Assembly: GCA_963791625.1 (NCBI GenBank)
Contig: CAWBTA010000005.1
Location: 283,275 to 347,274, forward strand
Direction of reading: 5' to 3'
From: JANMCE01 sp963791625
Lineage (GTDB): Bacteria > Actinomycetota > Acidimicrobiia > Acidimicrobiales > Ilumatobacteraceae
Length of the DNA: 64,000 nucleotides
In this document: positions 17,920 through 26,572 of the stretch, in pieces
Layout of the letters: the number at the start of each line of letters is the position of its first letter
Numbering within the stretch: the first letter of the stretch is position 1
Position numbers and translations under genes: made by a program
The notes under the pieces: model-generated
Database searches by the model: none
What the model was told of the DNA's origin: nothing
Seen by the model: only the letters and a program-made list of their open reading frames with translations

Positions 17920-19086
17920 ATGTCGGCGGACACGATCACCCCCGAACTTGAGGCCATCAGTTCGGATCCGTCCGCCCGCGGGCTGCGAACCAATCTGGCT
18001 CTGCTCGATCGTTGTTTGGCGTCGATTGTTCGCGATCTGTCGGTATTCGATCAGAACGCGGGTTGGGGTATTGACGGGTACAAGTCGTTGAACAGTTGGC
18101 TGTGTCATGAGACCCGCCGCTCACAAGGTGACGCGTATCGGATGCTGCAATTGATGCGACAGCTGCGCTCGCTCCCGGTCACCGAGGAAGCGTTCGCCAA
18201 CGGGATGCTCGCCGCGTCGCAGGTGTTAGCGATCACTGCGAATGTGAACGACAAGACAATCGACCTGTTCACCGACGCCGAGGCCGAAATGGTTCCGCTC
18301 CTCGCGGAGTGCAGCGTCGATCAGACCGGGCGGGTCATGAAGGAATGGGCCGCACGCGCAAAAGCTGCCGTCGACGCCGACAACGGGAGCGATCCGGAAC
18401 CCGATAGCGATCATCTTCACTTCTCGGCGTTGATGGACGGACGTTTCAAGCTCGATGGGCAACTGTCGGGTGACGACGCGAAAGTGGTCGAAGAAGGCCT
18501 CACCTCATGCCTGCCCGACCTGGTTGAGGGTGAGCCGATACAGCCGTTCTCACAACGGCAAGCCGCGGCGTTGGTCGAGATGGCCCGCCGCGCGTTACAG
18601 AACGTCCCGAGCCCCGCCCGGCGTTCAGTCGAAATGACCGTACTCATCGACTTTCAGGACTACGTCAACGGCGGCATCGCCAAATACGCGGACGGCACCA
18701 TGCTTGCGCCTGACCGGGTGAAGCGATTGTTGTGTGACGCGAACCTTACGTTCGTTGTGCAGGGCGAGAATCGTGAGCCGCTGTGGATGTCGAGAACCGT
18801 CAGGTCAGCCACCCCCGCCCAATGGCGGGCGCTGGTCGCACACGATCGGCACTGCGCGTTCCCGGGTTGCACTATGAAACCCATCTGGTGCGAAGCTCAC
18901 CACATCCTCGAATTCGACCGAGACCACGGACCGACCGATATCGACAACATGGCCCTCCTCTGCGGCCAACATCACAAGACCGTCCACAAAACTGGATGGT
19001 CCGCAAAGATGGAACCCGGCCAACAACTCGCCATAACCACACCAGAAGGCCACGTCCTACGCGGCCCACCCCGCACACTCCAATAG
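17920..19086 (+). CDS. DUF222 domain-containing HNH endonuclease-like protein (13E12 repeat family)
   Basis: 388 residues. An N-terminal helical DUF222 region (~20-270) precedes a C-terminal HNH domain (~305-360). The latter has CAFPGC, then WCEAHHILEFDRDHGPTDIDNM and LCGQHHKTVH, giving the Cys pairs and the H-N-H triad. Such genes are abundant and multicopy in actinobacteria; nuclease activity is assumed from the motif and a role in mobile DNA is suspected but unproven. It is monocistronic, with its own leaderless promoter and a hairpin terminator. Confidence 0.9.
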   Translation: MSADTITPELEAISSDPSARGLRTNLALLDRCLASIVRDLSVFDQNAGWGIDGYKSLNSWLCHETRRSQGDAYRMLQLMRQLRSLPVTEEAFANGMLAASQVLAITANVNDKTIDLFTDAEAEMVPLLAECSVDQTGRVMKEWAARAKAAVDADNGSDPEPDSDHLHFSALMDGRFKLDGQLSGDDAKVVEEGLTSCLPDLVEGEPIQPFSQRQAAALVEMARRALQNVPSPARRSVEMTVLIDFQDYVNGGIAKYADGTMLAPDRVKRLLCDANLTFVVQGENREPLWMSRTVRSATPAQWRALVAHDRHCAFPGCTMKPIWCEAHHILEFDRDHGPTDIDNMALLCGQHHKTVHKTGWSAKMEPGQQLAITTPEGHVLRGPPRTLQ

Positions 19087-19110
19087 GCCGCGCTGGCCAA
19101 TCGAAACGCC

Positions 19111-19138
19111 GTAGGCAGGCCCAACCGGGCCTGCTTAC
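19111..19138 (+). terminator. Hairpin terminator after the HNH gene
   Basis: 12-bp stem with one G-T wobble: 19111-19122 pairs with 19127-19138 (core GCAGGCCC / GGGCCTGC), loop AACC, 25 nt after the stop. Only a short TT follows. Confidence 0.65.
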
Positions 19139-19190
19139 CGCGCCCCGGTGAGTTGGACAGGAGCCGGATCCGGTCGACACACTGAACGAC

Positions 19191-20054
19191 ATGAGCGCCT
19201 TGGCCGGGTTGGATTCGAGTGGCCGGCGGATTCCGACGGTGATCGTGGCTCGCCATGTTCGGCCGGGACGCGAGGCCGAGTTCGCGGAGTGGATGGAGCA
19301 CATGCAGGCAACGGTGGAACGGCAACCCGGCTTTCTTCACGCTGATTTCCAATCCCCCGACGACTTACATCCTGAGGAGTGGGTCGTGACGTTTCAGTTC
19401 AGCGACGGCCATTCGCTGAACGAGTGGATGGAGTCCGATGAACGACGGGCGCTGATGGCAGCGGGCGAGCCGCTCACGATCGGTGATCCACGCCAACAGA
19501 TTCTGGCGGTTGATCGGCCTGTCGGCACCCGGCCCGTGACCGCCGTCATCTCGTCACGGGTCAAGGCCGGCCGTATGGATGACTACCGACGAGTACACGC
19601 TGACATTGGCGCAGTCATGCGTACGACCGAGGGATTCCTCCGCTCAGAACTGTTCGAGGCGGTAGTTGGACTCCAGACCGACACCGTGGTCGTGTTCTCG
19701 TTCGATAGCCGAGTCCATCTGGACGCCTGGCTCCAATCAGGCACCCGCCAAGCCCTGATTGCTCGATTCGATCCGCTGATCGAAGGTCCGCGCCATCTCA
19801 ATGTCGTCGGCGGATTCGCGGGCTGGTTCACCACTGCCGACGCACAACCAGTCAAGCGCTGGAAACAGACGATCGCCGTCTTGTGCGGACTCTTCCCGAC
19901 TGCGTTGGTGATAGCCATCGTCCGCGCTCGGGTCGCCCCTCACCTGCCGCTCCTTCCGGCCGTGTTCGCGGGCAACGTCATCGGCAGCATCGCCATGAGC
20001 TACGTGGTGATGCCCCGCGTCACCCGCGTCCTGTCGTCCTGGCTGGGCCGATAG
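19191..20054 (+). CDS. Tandem antibiotic-biosynthesis-monooxygenase (ABM) domain protein with C-terminal membrane segments
   Basis: 287 residues. Two ferredoxin-like ABM modules are visible. The first (~15-105) has VIVARHVRPGREAEFAEWM, PGFLHADF and VTFQFSDGHSLNEWMES. The second (~112-205) has AVISSRVKAGRMDDYRRVH, EGFLRSELF and VVVFSFDSRVHLDAWLQS. Two hydrophobic helices follow (~225-243 and ~250-270), which would anchor it in the membrane. Two ABM domains plus two TM helices is a known but uncharacterised architecture. It probably handles a small organic molecule, but no substrate can be assigned. Single gene. Confidence 0.82.
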   Translation: MSALAGLDSSGRRIPTVIVARHVRPGREAEFAEWMEHMQATVERQPGFLHADFQSPDDLHPEEWVVTFQFSDGHSLNEWMESDERRALMAAGEPLTIGDPRQQILAVDRPVGTRPVTAVISSRVKAGRMDDYRRVHADIGAVMRTTEGFLRSELFEAVVGLQTDTVVVFSFDSRVHLDAWLQSGTRQALIARFDPLIEGPRHLNVVGGFAGWFTTADAQPVKRWKQTIAVLCGLFPTALVIAIVRARVAPHLPLLPAVFAGNVIGSIAMSYVVMPRVTRVLSSWLGR

Positions 20055-20068
20055 CGGCACGCCGTGGG

Positions 20069-20851
20069 TCAACCCCGAGCGAGCCAGCGACGGGCACCTT
20101 CGACCGCGACCTTGATGGTGTTTTCGATGGCGACATCTTTCAGATCCATGCGAACCGATTCTCCGACGGTGCGTTGGGCGACAACAGCCAGGACGCAACC
20201 GGCGGCGATGCCGTAGACCGAGCACATCTTGAACAAGGTGCCCGCTTCCATTTCGTAGTTGAGGATGCCGAGGTGCTGATACTCCTCAGTAATCCCGTGC
20301 AGACGTCTGAGAAGGTGCGGGTTGGCCGATGACTCGGTGCGCTCCTGCCCCTCGAAGAAGGAATCGACCGAGGCCGTGATGCCAACGTGATGCCGTATGT
20401 TGAGCGCGTCGGCGGCTTGCGAAAGCACGACGGTGAGGAAGGGGTCGGCGGCGGCCGGAAACTCGGGCGGCGCAATATCGTCGGCTGAACCCTGACGAGT
20501 CAGGGCAGCCTGCGTGATGATGACGTCGCCGACCGGAACGTACGGCTGGATGGAGCCGGTGGTGCCGATACGCACAATGGTCTTCATGCCGAGCTGCGCC
20601 AACTCGTTCACGACAATGGTCGTCGATGGCCCGCCCATGCCCGAGGTGCAGCTCAGGACGGGCACTTCATCGAGCCAGCCGAGGTAGCTGGAGAGTCCGC
20701 GATGATCCGACAACTTTGTCGGGTTGGTCAGGTGGTGCTCGGCCACGGCTTTCGCCCGATCAGGATCACCCGAGAGGAACGCAAACATCGGTGCCGGACT
20801 CGGCAGATCCGAGGGGCCAAACCCGACGTGATACAACGCGTCATCTGTCAT
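20069..20851 (-). CDS. udp: Uridine phosphorylase
   Basis: Phosphorolysis of uridine to uracil and ribose-1-phosphate in pyrimidine salvage. The 260-residue chain matches the NP-I family: FLSGDPDRAKAVAEH (phosphate-binding, ~25-40), SGMGGPSTTIVVNEL (~70-84), RIGTTGSIQP (~94-103), and the C-terminal NYEMEAGTLFKMC (~198-210) with the ribose-binding Glu-Met-Glu. The related purine phosphorylases share the fold, but the spacing and overall resemblance favour uridine. It is preceded by a leaderless-type promoter. No other salvage gene is adjacent. Confidence 0.85.
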   Translation of the reverse strand: MTDDALYHVGFGPSDLPSPAPMFAFLSGDPDRAKAVAEHHLTNPTKLSDHRGLSSYLGWLDEVPVLSCTSGMGGPSTTIVVNELAQLGMKTIVRIGTTGSIQPYVPVGDVIITQAALTRQGSADDIAPPEFPAAADPFLTVVLSQAADALNIRHHVGITASVDSFFEGQERTESSANPHLLRRLHGITEEYQHLGILNYEMEAGTLFKMCSVYGIAAGCVLAVVAQRTVGESVRMDLKDVAIENTIKVAVEGARRWLARG

Positions 20852-20857
20852 GCCGCA

Positions 20858-20863
20858 ACGCTA
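20858..20863 (-). promoter_or_regulatory. -10 box TAGCGT, leaderless start of udp
   Basis: On the minus strand TAGCGT is followed by 6 nt and then the ATG at 20851. No Shine-Dalgarno is present. Confidence 0.55.
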
Positions 20864-20896
20864 CCGGGACAACCAAGATCGGCGTCGCTGGCCGGT

Positions 20897-21682
20897 TCAC
20901 GCCCGTTGCGCCACAACGAAGACACGCTTGAATGGGAAGGGCGTGCCCCACGCGCAAGCGGGGTAAGCGGACCGCAATCGTGGAGCGAGTTGGGCCAGGA
21001 ACTCGGCTCGCGCTTCGTCGGTTTCGAGCGCAGCAAGGACCGGTCGCAGCGCTGTCCCCTTCACCCACTCGAGGACGGGATCGGCGCCTTGGAGGATATG
21101 AACGTACGTCGTTTCCCAGCCATCGACGTGCGAGCAGAGTGGGGCGAGTACATCGAGATATTCGGTGGCCGTGTGCGAGCCGTGGGTGCGATCGGGAAGT
21201 GCCTTGACGGCGGGAATGTCAAACCACGGCTCGCTGCGGTAAAGCGCACGAATTTCCTGATGGTGTGGGTCGTCGAGGTTGCCCGGCACCTGAAAGGCGA
21301 ACCATCCACCGGGACGCACCATCGACAATAAGTCCGGCAGCATGGCCAGGTGGCCGGGGACCCACTGCAGCGTGGCATTGGAGACGACCACATCGACGGG
21401 CGCATCCGGTCGCCAACTCTGCACGGTGCCGCTTACGAACGACAACCGGTCACTGGTGAGACCCGCCGCAGAGGCAAGCATGTTGGCGTCATTGTCTACG
21501 CCGATCACCCGTGCGTTCGGCCACCGGTCGCACAACGTTGCGGTGAGGTGACCCGGCCCGCTCCCGAGGTCAACCACTGTCCCTACCGTCGCCGAATCGA
21601 CCGCGATCCGGTCCACCAGCTCATGAAATGGCCGGCTGCGTTCATCGCTATACCGCTGATACTGCGTCGGATCCCAGGTCAT
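20897..21682 (-). CDS. Trans-aconitate 2-methyltransferase-like SAM-dependent methyltransferase
   Basis: 261 residues from the ATG at 21682 (MTWDPTQYQRYSDERSRPF, the characteristic Tam start). SAM-binding motif I is VVDLGSGPGHLT (~36-47), the acidic end of motif II is GVDND, and VVSNATLQWVPGH (~93-105) is typical of Tam. Tam methylates the citric-acid-cycle inhibitor trans-aconitate. The close overall match in length and motifs supports this, but related methyltransferases cannot be excluded. The longer frame from 21721 has no support; a -10 box lies 6 nt before 21682. Divergent from vapBC. Confidence 0.82.
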   Translation of the reverse strand: MTWDPTQYQRYSDERSRPFHELVDRIAVDSATVGTVVDLGSGPGHLTATLCDRWPNARVIGVDNDANMLASAAGLTSDRLSFVSGTVQSWRPDAPVDVVVSNATLQWVPGHLAMLPDLLSMVRPGGWFAFQVPGNLDDPHHQEIRALYRSEPWFDIPAVKALPDRTHGSHTATEYLDVLAPLCSHVDGWETTYVHILQGADPVLEWVKGTALRPVLAALETDEARAEFLAQLAPRLRSAYPACAWGTPFPFKRVFVVAQRA

Positions 21683-21688
21683 GCCTCT

Positions 21689-21694
21689 AGTATA
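21689..21694 (-). promoter_or_regulatory. -10 box TATACT, leaderless start of the methyltransferase
   Basis: On the minus strand TATACT is followed by AGAGGC and the ATG at 21682. It overlaps a direct repeat that may be an operator. Confidence 0.6.
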
Positions 21695-21711
21695 CAAGTA
21701 AGATACAAGTA
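21692..21711. promoter_or_regulatory. Candidate operator: ATACAAGTA direct repeat, 11-nt period
   Basis: ATACAAGTA occurs at 21692-21700 and 21703-21711. The second copy continues to ATACAAGTAT, a palindrome ATAC-N2-GTAT. It overlaps the -10 region of the leftward methyltransferase and lies 64 nt before vapB, in an AT-rich island. A repressor site is inferred; no regulator gene is adjacent apart from the antitoxin. Confidence 0.45.
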
Positions 21712-21762
21712 TGCGATGCAACGCGAGCCTCCGCAGACCTCCGGTAGTGCCTGCATGCCTGC

Positions 21763-21768
21763 TATCAT
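21763..21768 (+). promoter_or_regulatory. -10 box TATCAT, leaderless start of vapB
   Basis: TATCAT is followed by AATGTC and the ATG at 21775; no Shine-Dalgarno sequence is present. Confidence 0.6.
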
Positions 21769-21774
21769 AATGTC

Positions 21775-22071
21775 ATGGCGCAATTGACCATCCGAACCAA
21801 CGACGATCTGCTTCGGCGCGTCCAAGCCACGGCGCTTGAGGCAGGGCGGTCGATGAACGACTACGTCACGTCCGTTCTCGATGCCGCTACCAATCCAGAT
21901 CTTGCCGGCACCGAGGCCGCCCGACTACGCGAGCGTCTCGCAAGGGCTGGGCTTCTCGCCACGCCGGCCCGGCTTAGTGGCCGTCGGCCGTCCACGGAAG
22001 CCGTCGAGGCTGCGGGCCGACGCGCCGCAACCGGGCGCTCACTTTCGGATCACGTCAGTGACGGTCGGTGA
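21775..22071 (+). CDS. VapB-type antitoxin (ribbon-helix-helix)
   Basis: 98 residues. The N-terminal strand-helix-helix QLTIRTNDDLLRRVQATALEAGRSMNDYV (broken here into its strand LTIRTND and helices) is a typical RHH DNA-binding fold of FitA/VapB antitoxins. The basic C-terminal half would wrap the toxin. It overlaps the PIN toxin start by 4 nt (GTGA). It should neutralise the toxin and repress its own promoter. Confidence 0.85.
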   Translation: MAQLTIRTNDDLLRRVQATALEAGRSMNDYVTSVLDAATNPDLAGTEAARLRERLARAGLLATPARLSGRRPSTEAVEAAGRRAATGRSLSDHVSDGR

Positions 22072-22508
22072 GCGTCTTTGCCGACTCGTCCGCAATCGTG
22101 AAGCTCTACGTTCCCGAGGCCGACCATGAGCAGGTGCGGGCGATCAATGCTCCGCTCGTTGTCTCATCGTTGACTCGGGTCGAACTGCCGGCAGCGTTCT
22201 GGGGTAAACATCGCGCCGGCGAGATCGAGGCCGATGACGCGGCCTTGCTCACGAAGGCCTTCGAGTTCGACTATCACGGTGACGCAGACCACGACCCAAC
22301 TTTCGCAGTTGTCCCCGTAACCGAGGCCGTACTGATCGACGCCGCCCGACAGGCCGCCCGTCACCGCCTCCGCGCCTACGACGCCGTACAACTCGCGTCG
22401 GCCATCGCGGCCCGCGCTGTTGACGCGTCGATCGACTCGATCGCCGTCTTCGACAAACTGCTCCGCGCCGGAGCCATCGCTGAAGGGTTCGCCATCATCG
22501 GCCCATGA
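22068..22508 (+). CDS. vapC: VapC-type PIN-domain ribonuclease toxin
   Basis: 146 residues from a GTG start. PIN-domain acidic residues are visible: Asp in FADSSAIVKLYVPE (N-terminal), Glu in SSLTRVELPAAFW (~43), Asp in RLRAYDAVQLASA (~107) and Asp in IAVFDKLL (~129). These form the Mg-binding site of an RNase. It is translationally coupled to the antitoxin by a 4-nt overlap. The RNA target is unknown. It ends convergent with the carbonic anhydrase gene. Confidence 0.88.
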   Translation: MSVFADSSAIVKLYVPEADHEQVRAINAPLVVSSLTRVELPAAFWGKHRAGEIEADDAALLTKAFEFDYHGDADHDPTFAVVPVTEAVLIDAARQAARHRLRAYDAVQLASAIAARAVDASIDSIAVFDKLLRAGAIAEGFAIIGP

Positions 22509-22549
22509 GGGGCCTTCACCCGGTGAAGTCTGGCGTGACTGAGATCGAA

Positions 22550-23128
22550 CTAGGCGGCAGCTCCAGCCGCGGTTGCCGCCGGGACTTCCACGAGACGTCC
22601 GGTCGAAACGTCGTAGATGTAGCCGTACACGGGAATGCCCTTTGGTACCAGCGGGTGATTGCGAATTCGCGTGACGTCGGACAGCACGCTGGCAGCCTGC
22701 TCGGAGATGGTCAGCCAGTCGATGTACGCACCCTCACTCGACCCGGGTCCGGTGCCGACGTCGTAGAAGCCTTCGGCACCGAGCGCCGCCGTCTCGAGGC
22801 TGTTCGCGAGCAGGCCTCGCATGACGTCATCGGTGAAGAACTCCATGCCGCAGTTGGTGTGGTGGATCACGAACCACTCGGCTGTACCAAGCAATTTGTA
22901 ACTGATGACGAGCGAGCGAATAGCGTCGTCGCTGGCGCGTCCGCCGGCGTTTCGGATGACGTGCGCGTCGCCCTCCGCGAGCCCGGCGTACTTTGCCGGA
23001 TCAAGCCGGGCGTCCATGCAGGTGAGAATGGCGAAGCGCCGGGCCGGTGGCATGCCCAACTCGGACTTGGCGCCGAAGTCGGCGGCGTACGCTTCGTTGG
23101 CAGCGAGAACTTCCGGAAGAACGGACAT
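22550..23128 (-). CDS. Beta-class carbonic anhydrase
   Basis: Interconverts CO2 and bicarbonate. 192 residues from the ATG at 23128, chosen for the AAGGAG located 6 nt upstream; a longer frame begins at 23155. Zinc ligands: Cys and Asp in LTCMDARLDP (~34-43), His and Cys in VIHHTNCGM (~86-94). The Asp-Arg dyad (DAR) is intact. The overall form resembles the compact actinobacterial beta-CAs. It may feed bicarbonate to biotin carboxylases, but it is not adjacent to them. Confidence 0.88.
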   Translation of the reverse strand: MSVLPEVLAANEAYAADFGAKSELGMPPARRFAILTCMDARLDPAKYAGLAEGDAHVIRNAGGRASDDAIRSLVISYKLLGTAEWFVIHHTNCGMEFFTDDVMRGLLANSLETAALGAEGFYDVGTGPGSSEGAYIDWLTISEQAASVLSDVTRIRNHPLVPKGIPVYGYIYDVSTGRLVEVPAATAAGAAA

Positions 23129-23315
23129 TGCGGCTCCTTGGACAGGGCTGGGCATCCCAGAGATGCTGAAGTCGGCAGGCTAACTCAGCGTTCGGCGAAT
23201 GTCGACCAAGCTGATCGCCTTTATCGGCAATAACGGCCGACCAGCATGAAAACATGCGACGTGAGCGTTTGCCTGCGATCGCTCATGACCCTCTGAAGGG
23301 TGCCGATAGTTCGGA

Positions 23316-24821
23316 GTGACATCGGATGTTGGAGACAATGGCGCGACCAATACTTTTGGTCCTCGACGCCTCTTGCTCTCGGTGGTAACGCTCCTGCTCC
23401 TCGGATCGATCGCCACCAGCGCGGGCAGTTTCCTGGTGGGACGACGCTCGGTTCGCGCCGGCATCACGAACCACGAATTACCCCTCACTGGCGACAATAT
23501 CTACTCCGAGATTCAGCGGGATCTGCTGCGTCCGGTGTCCATCTCAGATCAGATGGCGAACGACGCGTTCCTGCAAGACTGGGCGACAGGCGGGGAAACG
23601 GACCCCACCATTGTGGTGCGGTATCTCGCCCAGATCCAACAACGCTTCGGCGCGACCACCAGCTTCTTCATCTCCGAAAAGACGCACAACTACTACCACC
23701 CGAACGGGATCCTGAAGGTCATCTCCGAGACTGACGCTGCCGACGCCTGGTACTTCCGTGCTCAAAAGATGACCACGCCCTATGAGATCAATGTTGATGC
23801 GGACACGGCCGATCGTTCGGTCACAACCGTCTTTATCAACTACCGCGTCTTTGATGCCGCCGGAACCTTTCTTGGCATCACGGGCGTCGGATTGAAACTG
23901 GATGCGATCGGCAGTCTGATTGCCAGTTACGAGGATCGCTTCCAGCGACATATCTACTTCGTTGATCGAGCGGGAAACCTCGCTCTCAGGGGTACATCCG
24001 CTACGCAGGATACGAGCGCGCTCGCCAAGCGACCGGGCATGGAGGCCATTGCGAACGAGATCCTGGCCGGCAAAACCGAGCCACTCACGTTGTCATACGA
24101 ACGAGCCGGGTCCCACGTGCTGGTCAATACTCGCTTCATCCCCGACTTCAACTGGTTCCTCGTGGTCGAACAGGACGAGTCGGCTTCGGTCCGGCCGCTC
24201 GAGCGGGTGTTCCTCATGAACTTGCTGGTCGGTGCACTGGTGGCGACGCTGGTCGGCATCGTGTTGATGTTCACCATCAATCGCTACCAACGTCGGCTCG
24301 TCATTGCGGCTACAACCGATCTGCTCACCGGAGCGCTCAATCGACGTAAAGGTGAGTCACTGCTGCGAGAGGCCGTCACCGAGGCCAATCGCACAAACAA
24401 GGTGATGTCGGTGCTGATGTTCGACGTGGATCACTTCAAGCAAGTCAACGACGGATTCGGCCATTTGGTCGGTGACGCCGTGCTCCGCAGCATTGCCGTA
24501 GAGGTGCGCTCTGCCACGCGAGGAACTGACTCTTTCGTGCGATGGGGCGGCGAAGAGTTCATTGTGGTCCTCCCGAACTGCAGGGGAGATCAGGCCGGCA
24601 AGATCGCCACTTCGATATGCGATCTCGTCGCGACACTGCACGTACGTCACGCAACGATGCCTGCAGTGACCGTAAGTATCGGCGTCGCTGAATCAGCGTC
24701 CCGCGACACCTGGGAAGCGCTCTTGACACGCGCCGACACTGCGCTCTACGCGGCGAAAGCCAACGGTCGAAATCGAGTCGAAGTGCACCAAACCGTCACG
24801 ACGGTGCCCCTCGGTTCCTGA
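23316..24821 (+). CDS. Membrane diguanylate cyclase with extracytoplasmic dCache-type sensor
   Basis: 501 residues from a GTG start. TM1 (~19-41), an extracytoplasmic ligand-binding region of double-Cache type (~45-285), TM2 (~299-320), then a GGDEF domain (~330-490). The domain has DLLTGALNRR, FDVDHFKQVND and the active-site RWGGEEFIVVL. RGTD five residues before GGEEF matches the RxxD inhibitory I-site, so product feedback by c-di-GMP is expected. The sensor ligand is unknown. Convergent with the Pro-rich protein gene; only 14 nt separate the stops. Confidence 0.88.
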   Translation: MTSDVGDNGATNTFGPRRLLLSVVTLLLLGSIATSAGSFLVGRRSVRAGITNHELPLTGDNIYSEIQRDLLRPVSISDQMANDAFLQDWATGGETDPTIVVRYLAQIQQRFGATTSFFISEKTHNYYHPNGILKVISETDAADAWYFRAQKMTTPYEINVDADTADRSVTTVFINYRVFDAAGTFLGITGVGLKLDAIGSLIASYEDRFQRHIYFVDRAGNLALRGTSATQDTSALAKRPGMEAIANEILAGKTEPLTLSYERAGSHVLVNTRFIPDFNWFLVVEQDESASVRPLERVFLMNLLVGALVATLVGIVLMFTINRYQRRLVIAATTDLLTGALNRRKGESLLREAVTEANRTNKVMSVLMFDVDHFKQVNDGFGHLVGDAVLRSIAVEVRSATRGTDSFVRWGGEEFIVVLPNCRGDQAGKIATSICDLVATLHVRHATMPAVTVSIGVAESASRDTWEALLTRADTALYAAKANGRNRVEVHQTVTTVPLGS

Positions 24822-24835
24822 CCGTCAGCCGAGCG

Positions 24836-25387
24836 TCAGCACTGGCTGCCGCTGCACACCGGCTTCGGAGCAGGAGCAGGTGCGGGTTTCGGGGCGGGCT
24901 GCGGCTTGGGTGCTGGGGCAGGTGCAGGAGCGGGCGGGTTTGTCGCCTTGGGACGCGGAGCCTGCGTCCGCTGCACGACCGGAGCTTCGGTGTCGGGCGG
25001 GGCTTCGGTGTCGGGAGGAGCCTCGACCGGTGCCTCCTCTTCGACGGGCGCGGCCTCCGTCGATGGCACCGCGACGGGTTCCGGTGCGGGCGGGGGCGTC
25101 GTTGTCGGTGCAGCCGTCGTGGCGGAAACAGCCGTGGTCGGCGCGATCGTGGAGGCTTCTGTAGCCGGAGGATCGGTCGCTTCAACGGCGACCGGTTCTG
25201 CCACGTCGGCGATCACTGCTGGTGATTCAACCTGCGGAGACGCCACCTTCGCCGACGCAGCAAGGCTGGCGATCCCGAGCAGGAAAGCAGACGTCGACAG
25301 TCCGGCAGCGACGATGCGACCTGCGTACGCCGGGTGAGACTTGCGGTTCCTTAACTGCGCGAGGCGTTCTTGTTGTTCCATATCCAT
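24836..25387 (-). CDS. Single-pass membrane protein with Ala/Pro/Glu-rich extracellular tail
   Basis: 183 residues (or 181 from the second Met at 25381). A short basic cytoplasmic N-terminus, one TM helix (~25-45, IVAAGLSTSAFLLGIASLAA), then a low-complexity Pro/Ala/Thr/Glu stalk. It ends in a lysine/proline repeat and the terminus CSGSQC, whose two Cys could form a disulfide or hold a ligand. I do not recognise a family beyond this layout. The stalk and terminal Cys pair suggest a cell-surface or envelope role. Confidence 0.65.
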   Translation of the reverse strand: MDMEQQERLAQLRNRKSHPAYAGRIVAAGLSTSAFLLGIASLAASAKVASPQVESPAVIADVAEPVAVEATDPPATEASTIAPTTAVSATTAAPTTTPPPAPEPVAVPSTEAAPVEEEAPVEAPPDTEAPPDTEAPVVQRTQAPRPKATNPPAPAPAPAPKPQPAPKPAPAPAPKPVCSGSQC

Positions 25388-25530
25388 GGTAAACCCACAA
25401 CTTTCTGCCCGTAACCAAGACCCTACCGGTCAGGCCCGCCGAGTTACCGTCGGGCAACGTTCACCCCTTCATTACGACCTAACGGCATAAGAGGATGGTG
25501 AGCAGCGTGTCAGAATTCGGTAAGAACCGT

Positions 25531-26508
25531 TCAGCGAATGACGTTGCCGGCCTCGTTGCACACATGCGCCACATTGAGGCAGCCACTCACCCGACGAGCG
25601 AGTTCGGCGTCATCCCACGTGTTCATGAAATCTCCGTGGGCCGTGGTGCCGCCTGGCATGGTGTGCCCCGACATCGTGTCCGACGACAGCGTGACTCCGG
25701 GGCCCGATGCACTCCAGCGGAACCGGAATGACATCTCCGGCACCAGCACAGGGTGCGACATCGGGCAGTTCAAACCTTGGCCATAGAACATGTGGCTCTT
25801 GTGATTGACCGAGTCGAGATGCACACCGTCCCAACAGTTCGGGAACGTGAGCACCAGTTCCACATCGTCGGTGCCGCAATCGGGAATGGTCGCCATGCTG
25901 CTCGACGTGCCCATGCAGTGCCACTGCTCGATGTAATCGGGTTGAGCCGACATGGCCATGGCGTCACCCGCGATCATGCGCAGACCGTGTGGGAACGGCA
26001 TCACTTTGGTCGGGTCGTACGGTCGCTTCACCTGGTAGTAGATGGTGATGTGCGTCGGATCGACCGGCACACCGTTCTTCAACAACGTCGGCACCCAGTA
26101 GGCAGAGTCATCGACGATCGGGCTGCAGGACGTGGCCTGGCCATCGAGGTTCTCCACCGTCGACAGATGGTTGGTGGTGACGTTGCCGAAGAAGTCGTGC
26201 GAGTGCCAGAAGTTTGCGTTACCCGGACCGACAATCGGGTCGTGCGAGGCTCGATGGGTGAGTGGGCAATGAGCGACAAACTCTCCAAGGCCACTCTGGA
26301 GATACGGGTCGAGGGAGGCCGGTGTCAACGCGGTCAGGCCTCGAGAGAACGACACAGCGTTCGTGATCTCGGCGGCGACGAAAGCTGCGGCCTTTGGCGC
26401 CGGGCCGCGGCCGCGGCCGAGCGCAGCGGCGGGCACGGTACCCAATCCGATCATGAGGGCCACGACGCCAAGCAACAGGTACCGCCGCTTGGGTTTGGAC
26501 AACTGCAT
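25531..26508 (-). CDS. Secreted DUF1996 domain protein
   Basis: 325 residues with an N-terminal signal peptide (RRYLLLGVVALMIGLGTVPAAA). DUF1996 hallmarks follow: FVAHCPLTHRASHDPIVGPG (about residues 77-96), WHSHDFFGN (~100), DDSAYWVPTL (~131), HITIYYQVKRPYDPTKV, DCGTDDVELVLTFPNCWDG and SHMFYGQGLNCP. The many conserved His, Cys and Asp hint at a metal- or polysaccharide-binding enzyme, but the family has no established function. A weak -10-like GATAGT lies 6 nt before the ATG. Confidence 0.85.
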   Translation of the reverse strand: MQLSKPKRRYLLLGVVALMIGLGTVPAAALGRGRGPAPKAAAFVAAEITNAVSFSRGLTALTPASLDPYLQSGLGEFVAHCPLTHRASHDPIVGPGNANFWHSHDFFGNVTTNHLSTVENLDGQATSCSPIVDDSAYWVPTLLKNGVPVDPTHITIYYQVKRPYDPTKVMPFPHGLRMIAGDAMAMSAQPDYIEQWHCMGTSSSMATIPDCGTDDVELVLTFPNCWDGVHLDSVNHKSHMFYGQGLNCPMSHPVLVPEMSFRFRWSASGPGVTLSSDTMSGHTMPGGTTAHGDFMNTWDDAELARRVSGCLNVAHVCNEAGNVIR

Positions 26509-26572
26509 GCAACAACTATCGGCAGTCGTTCAACTTCCCTTGAGCCACTCTTCGTTAAGAACCCGCAGTCGG

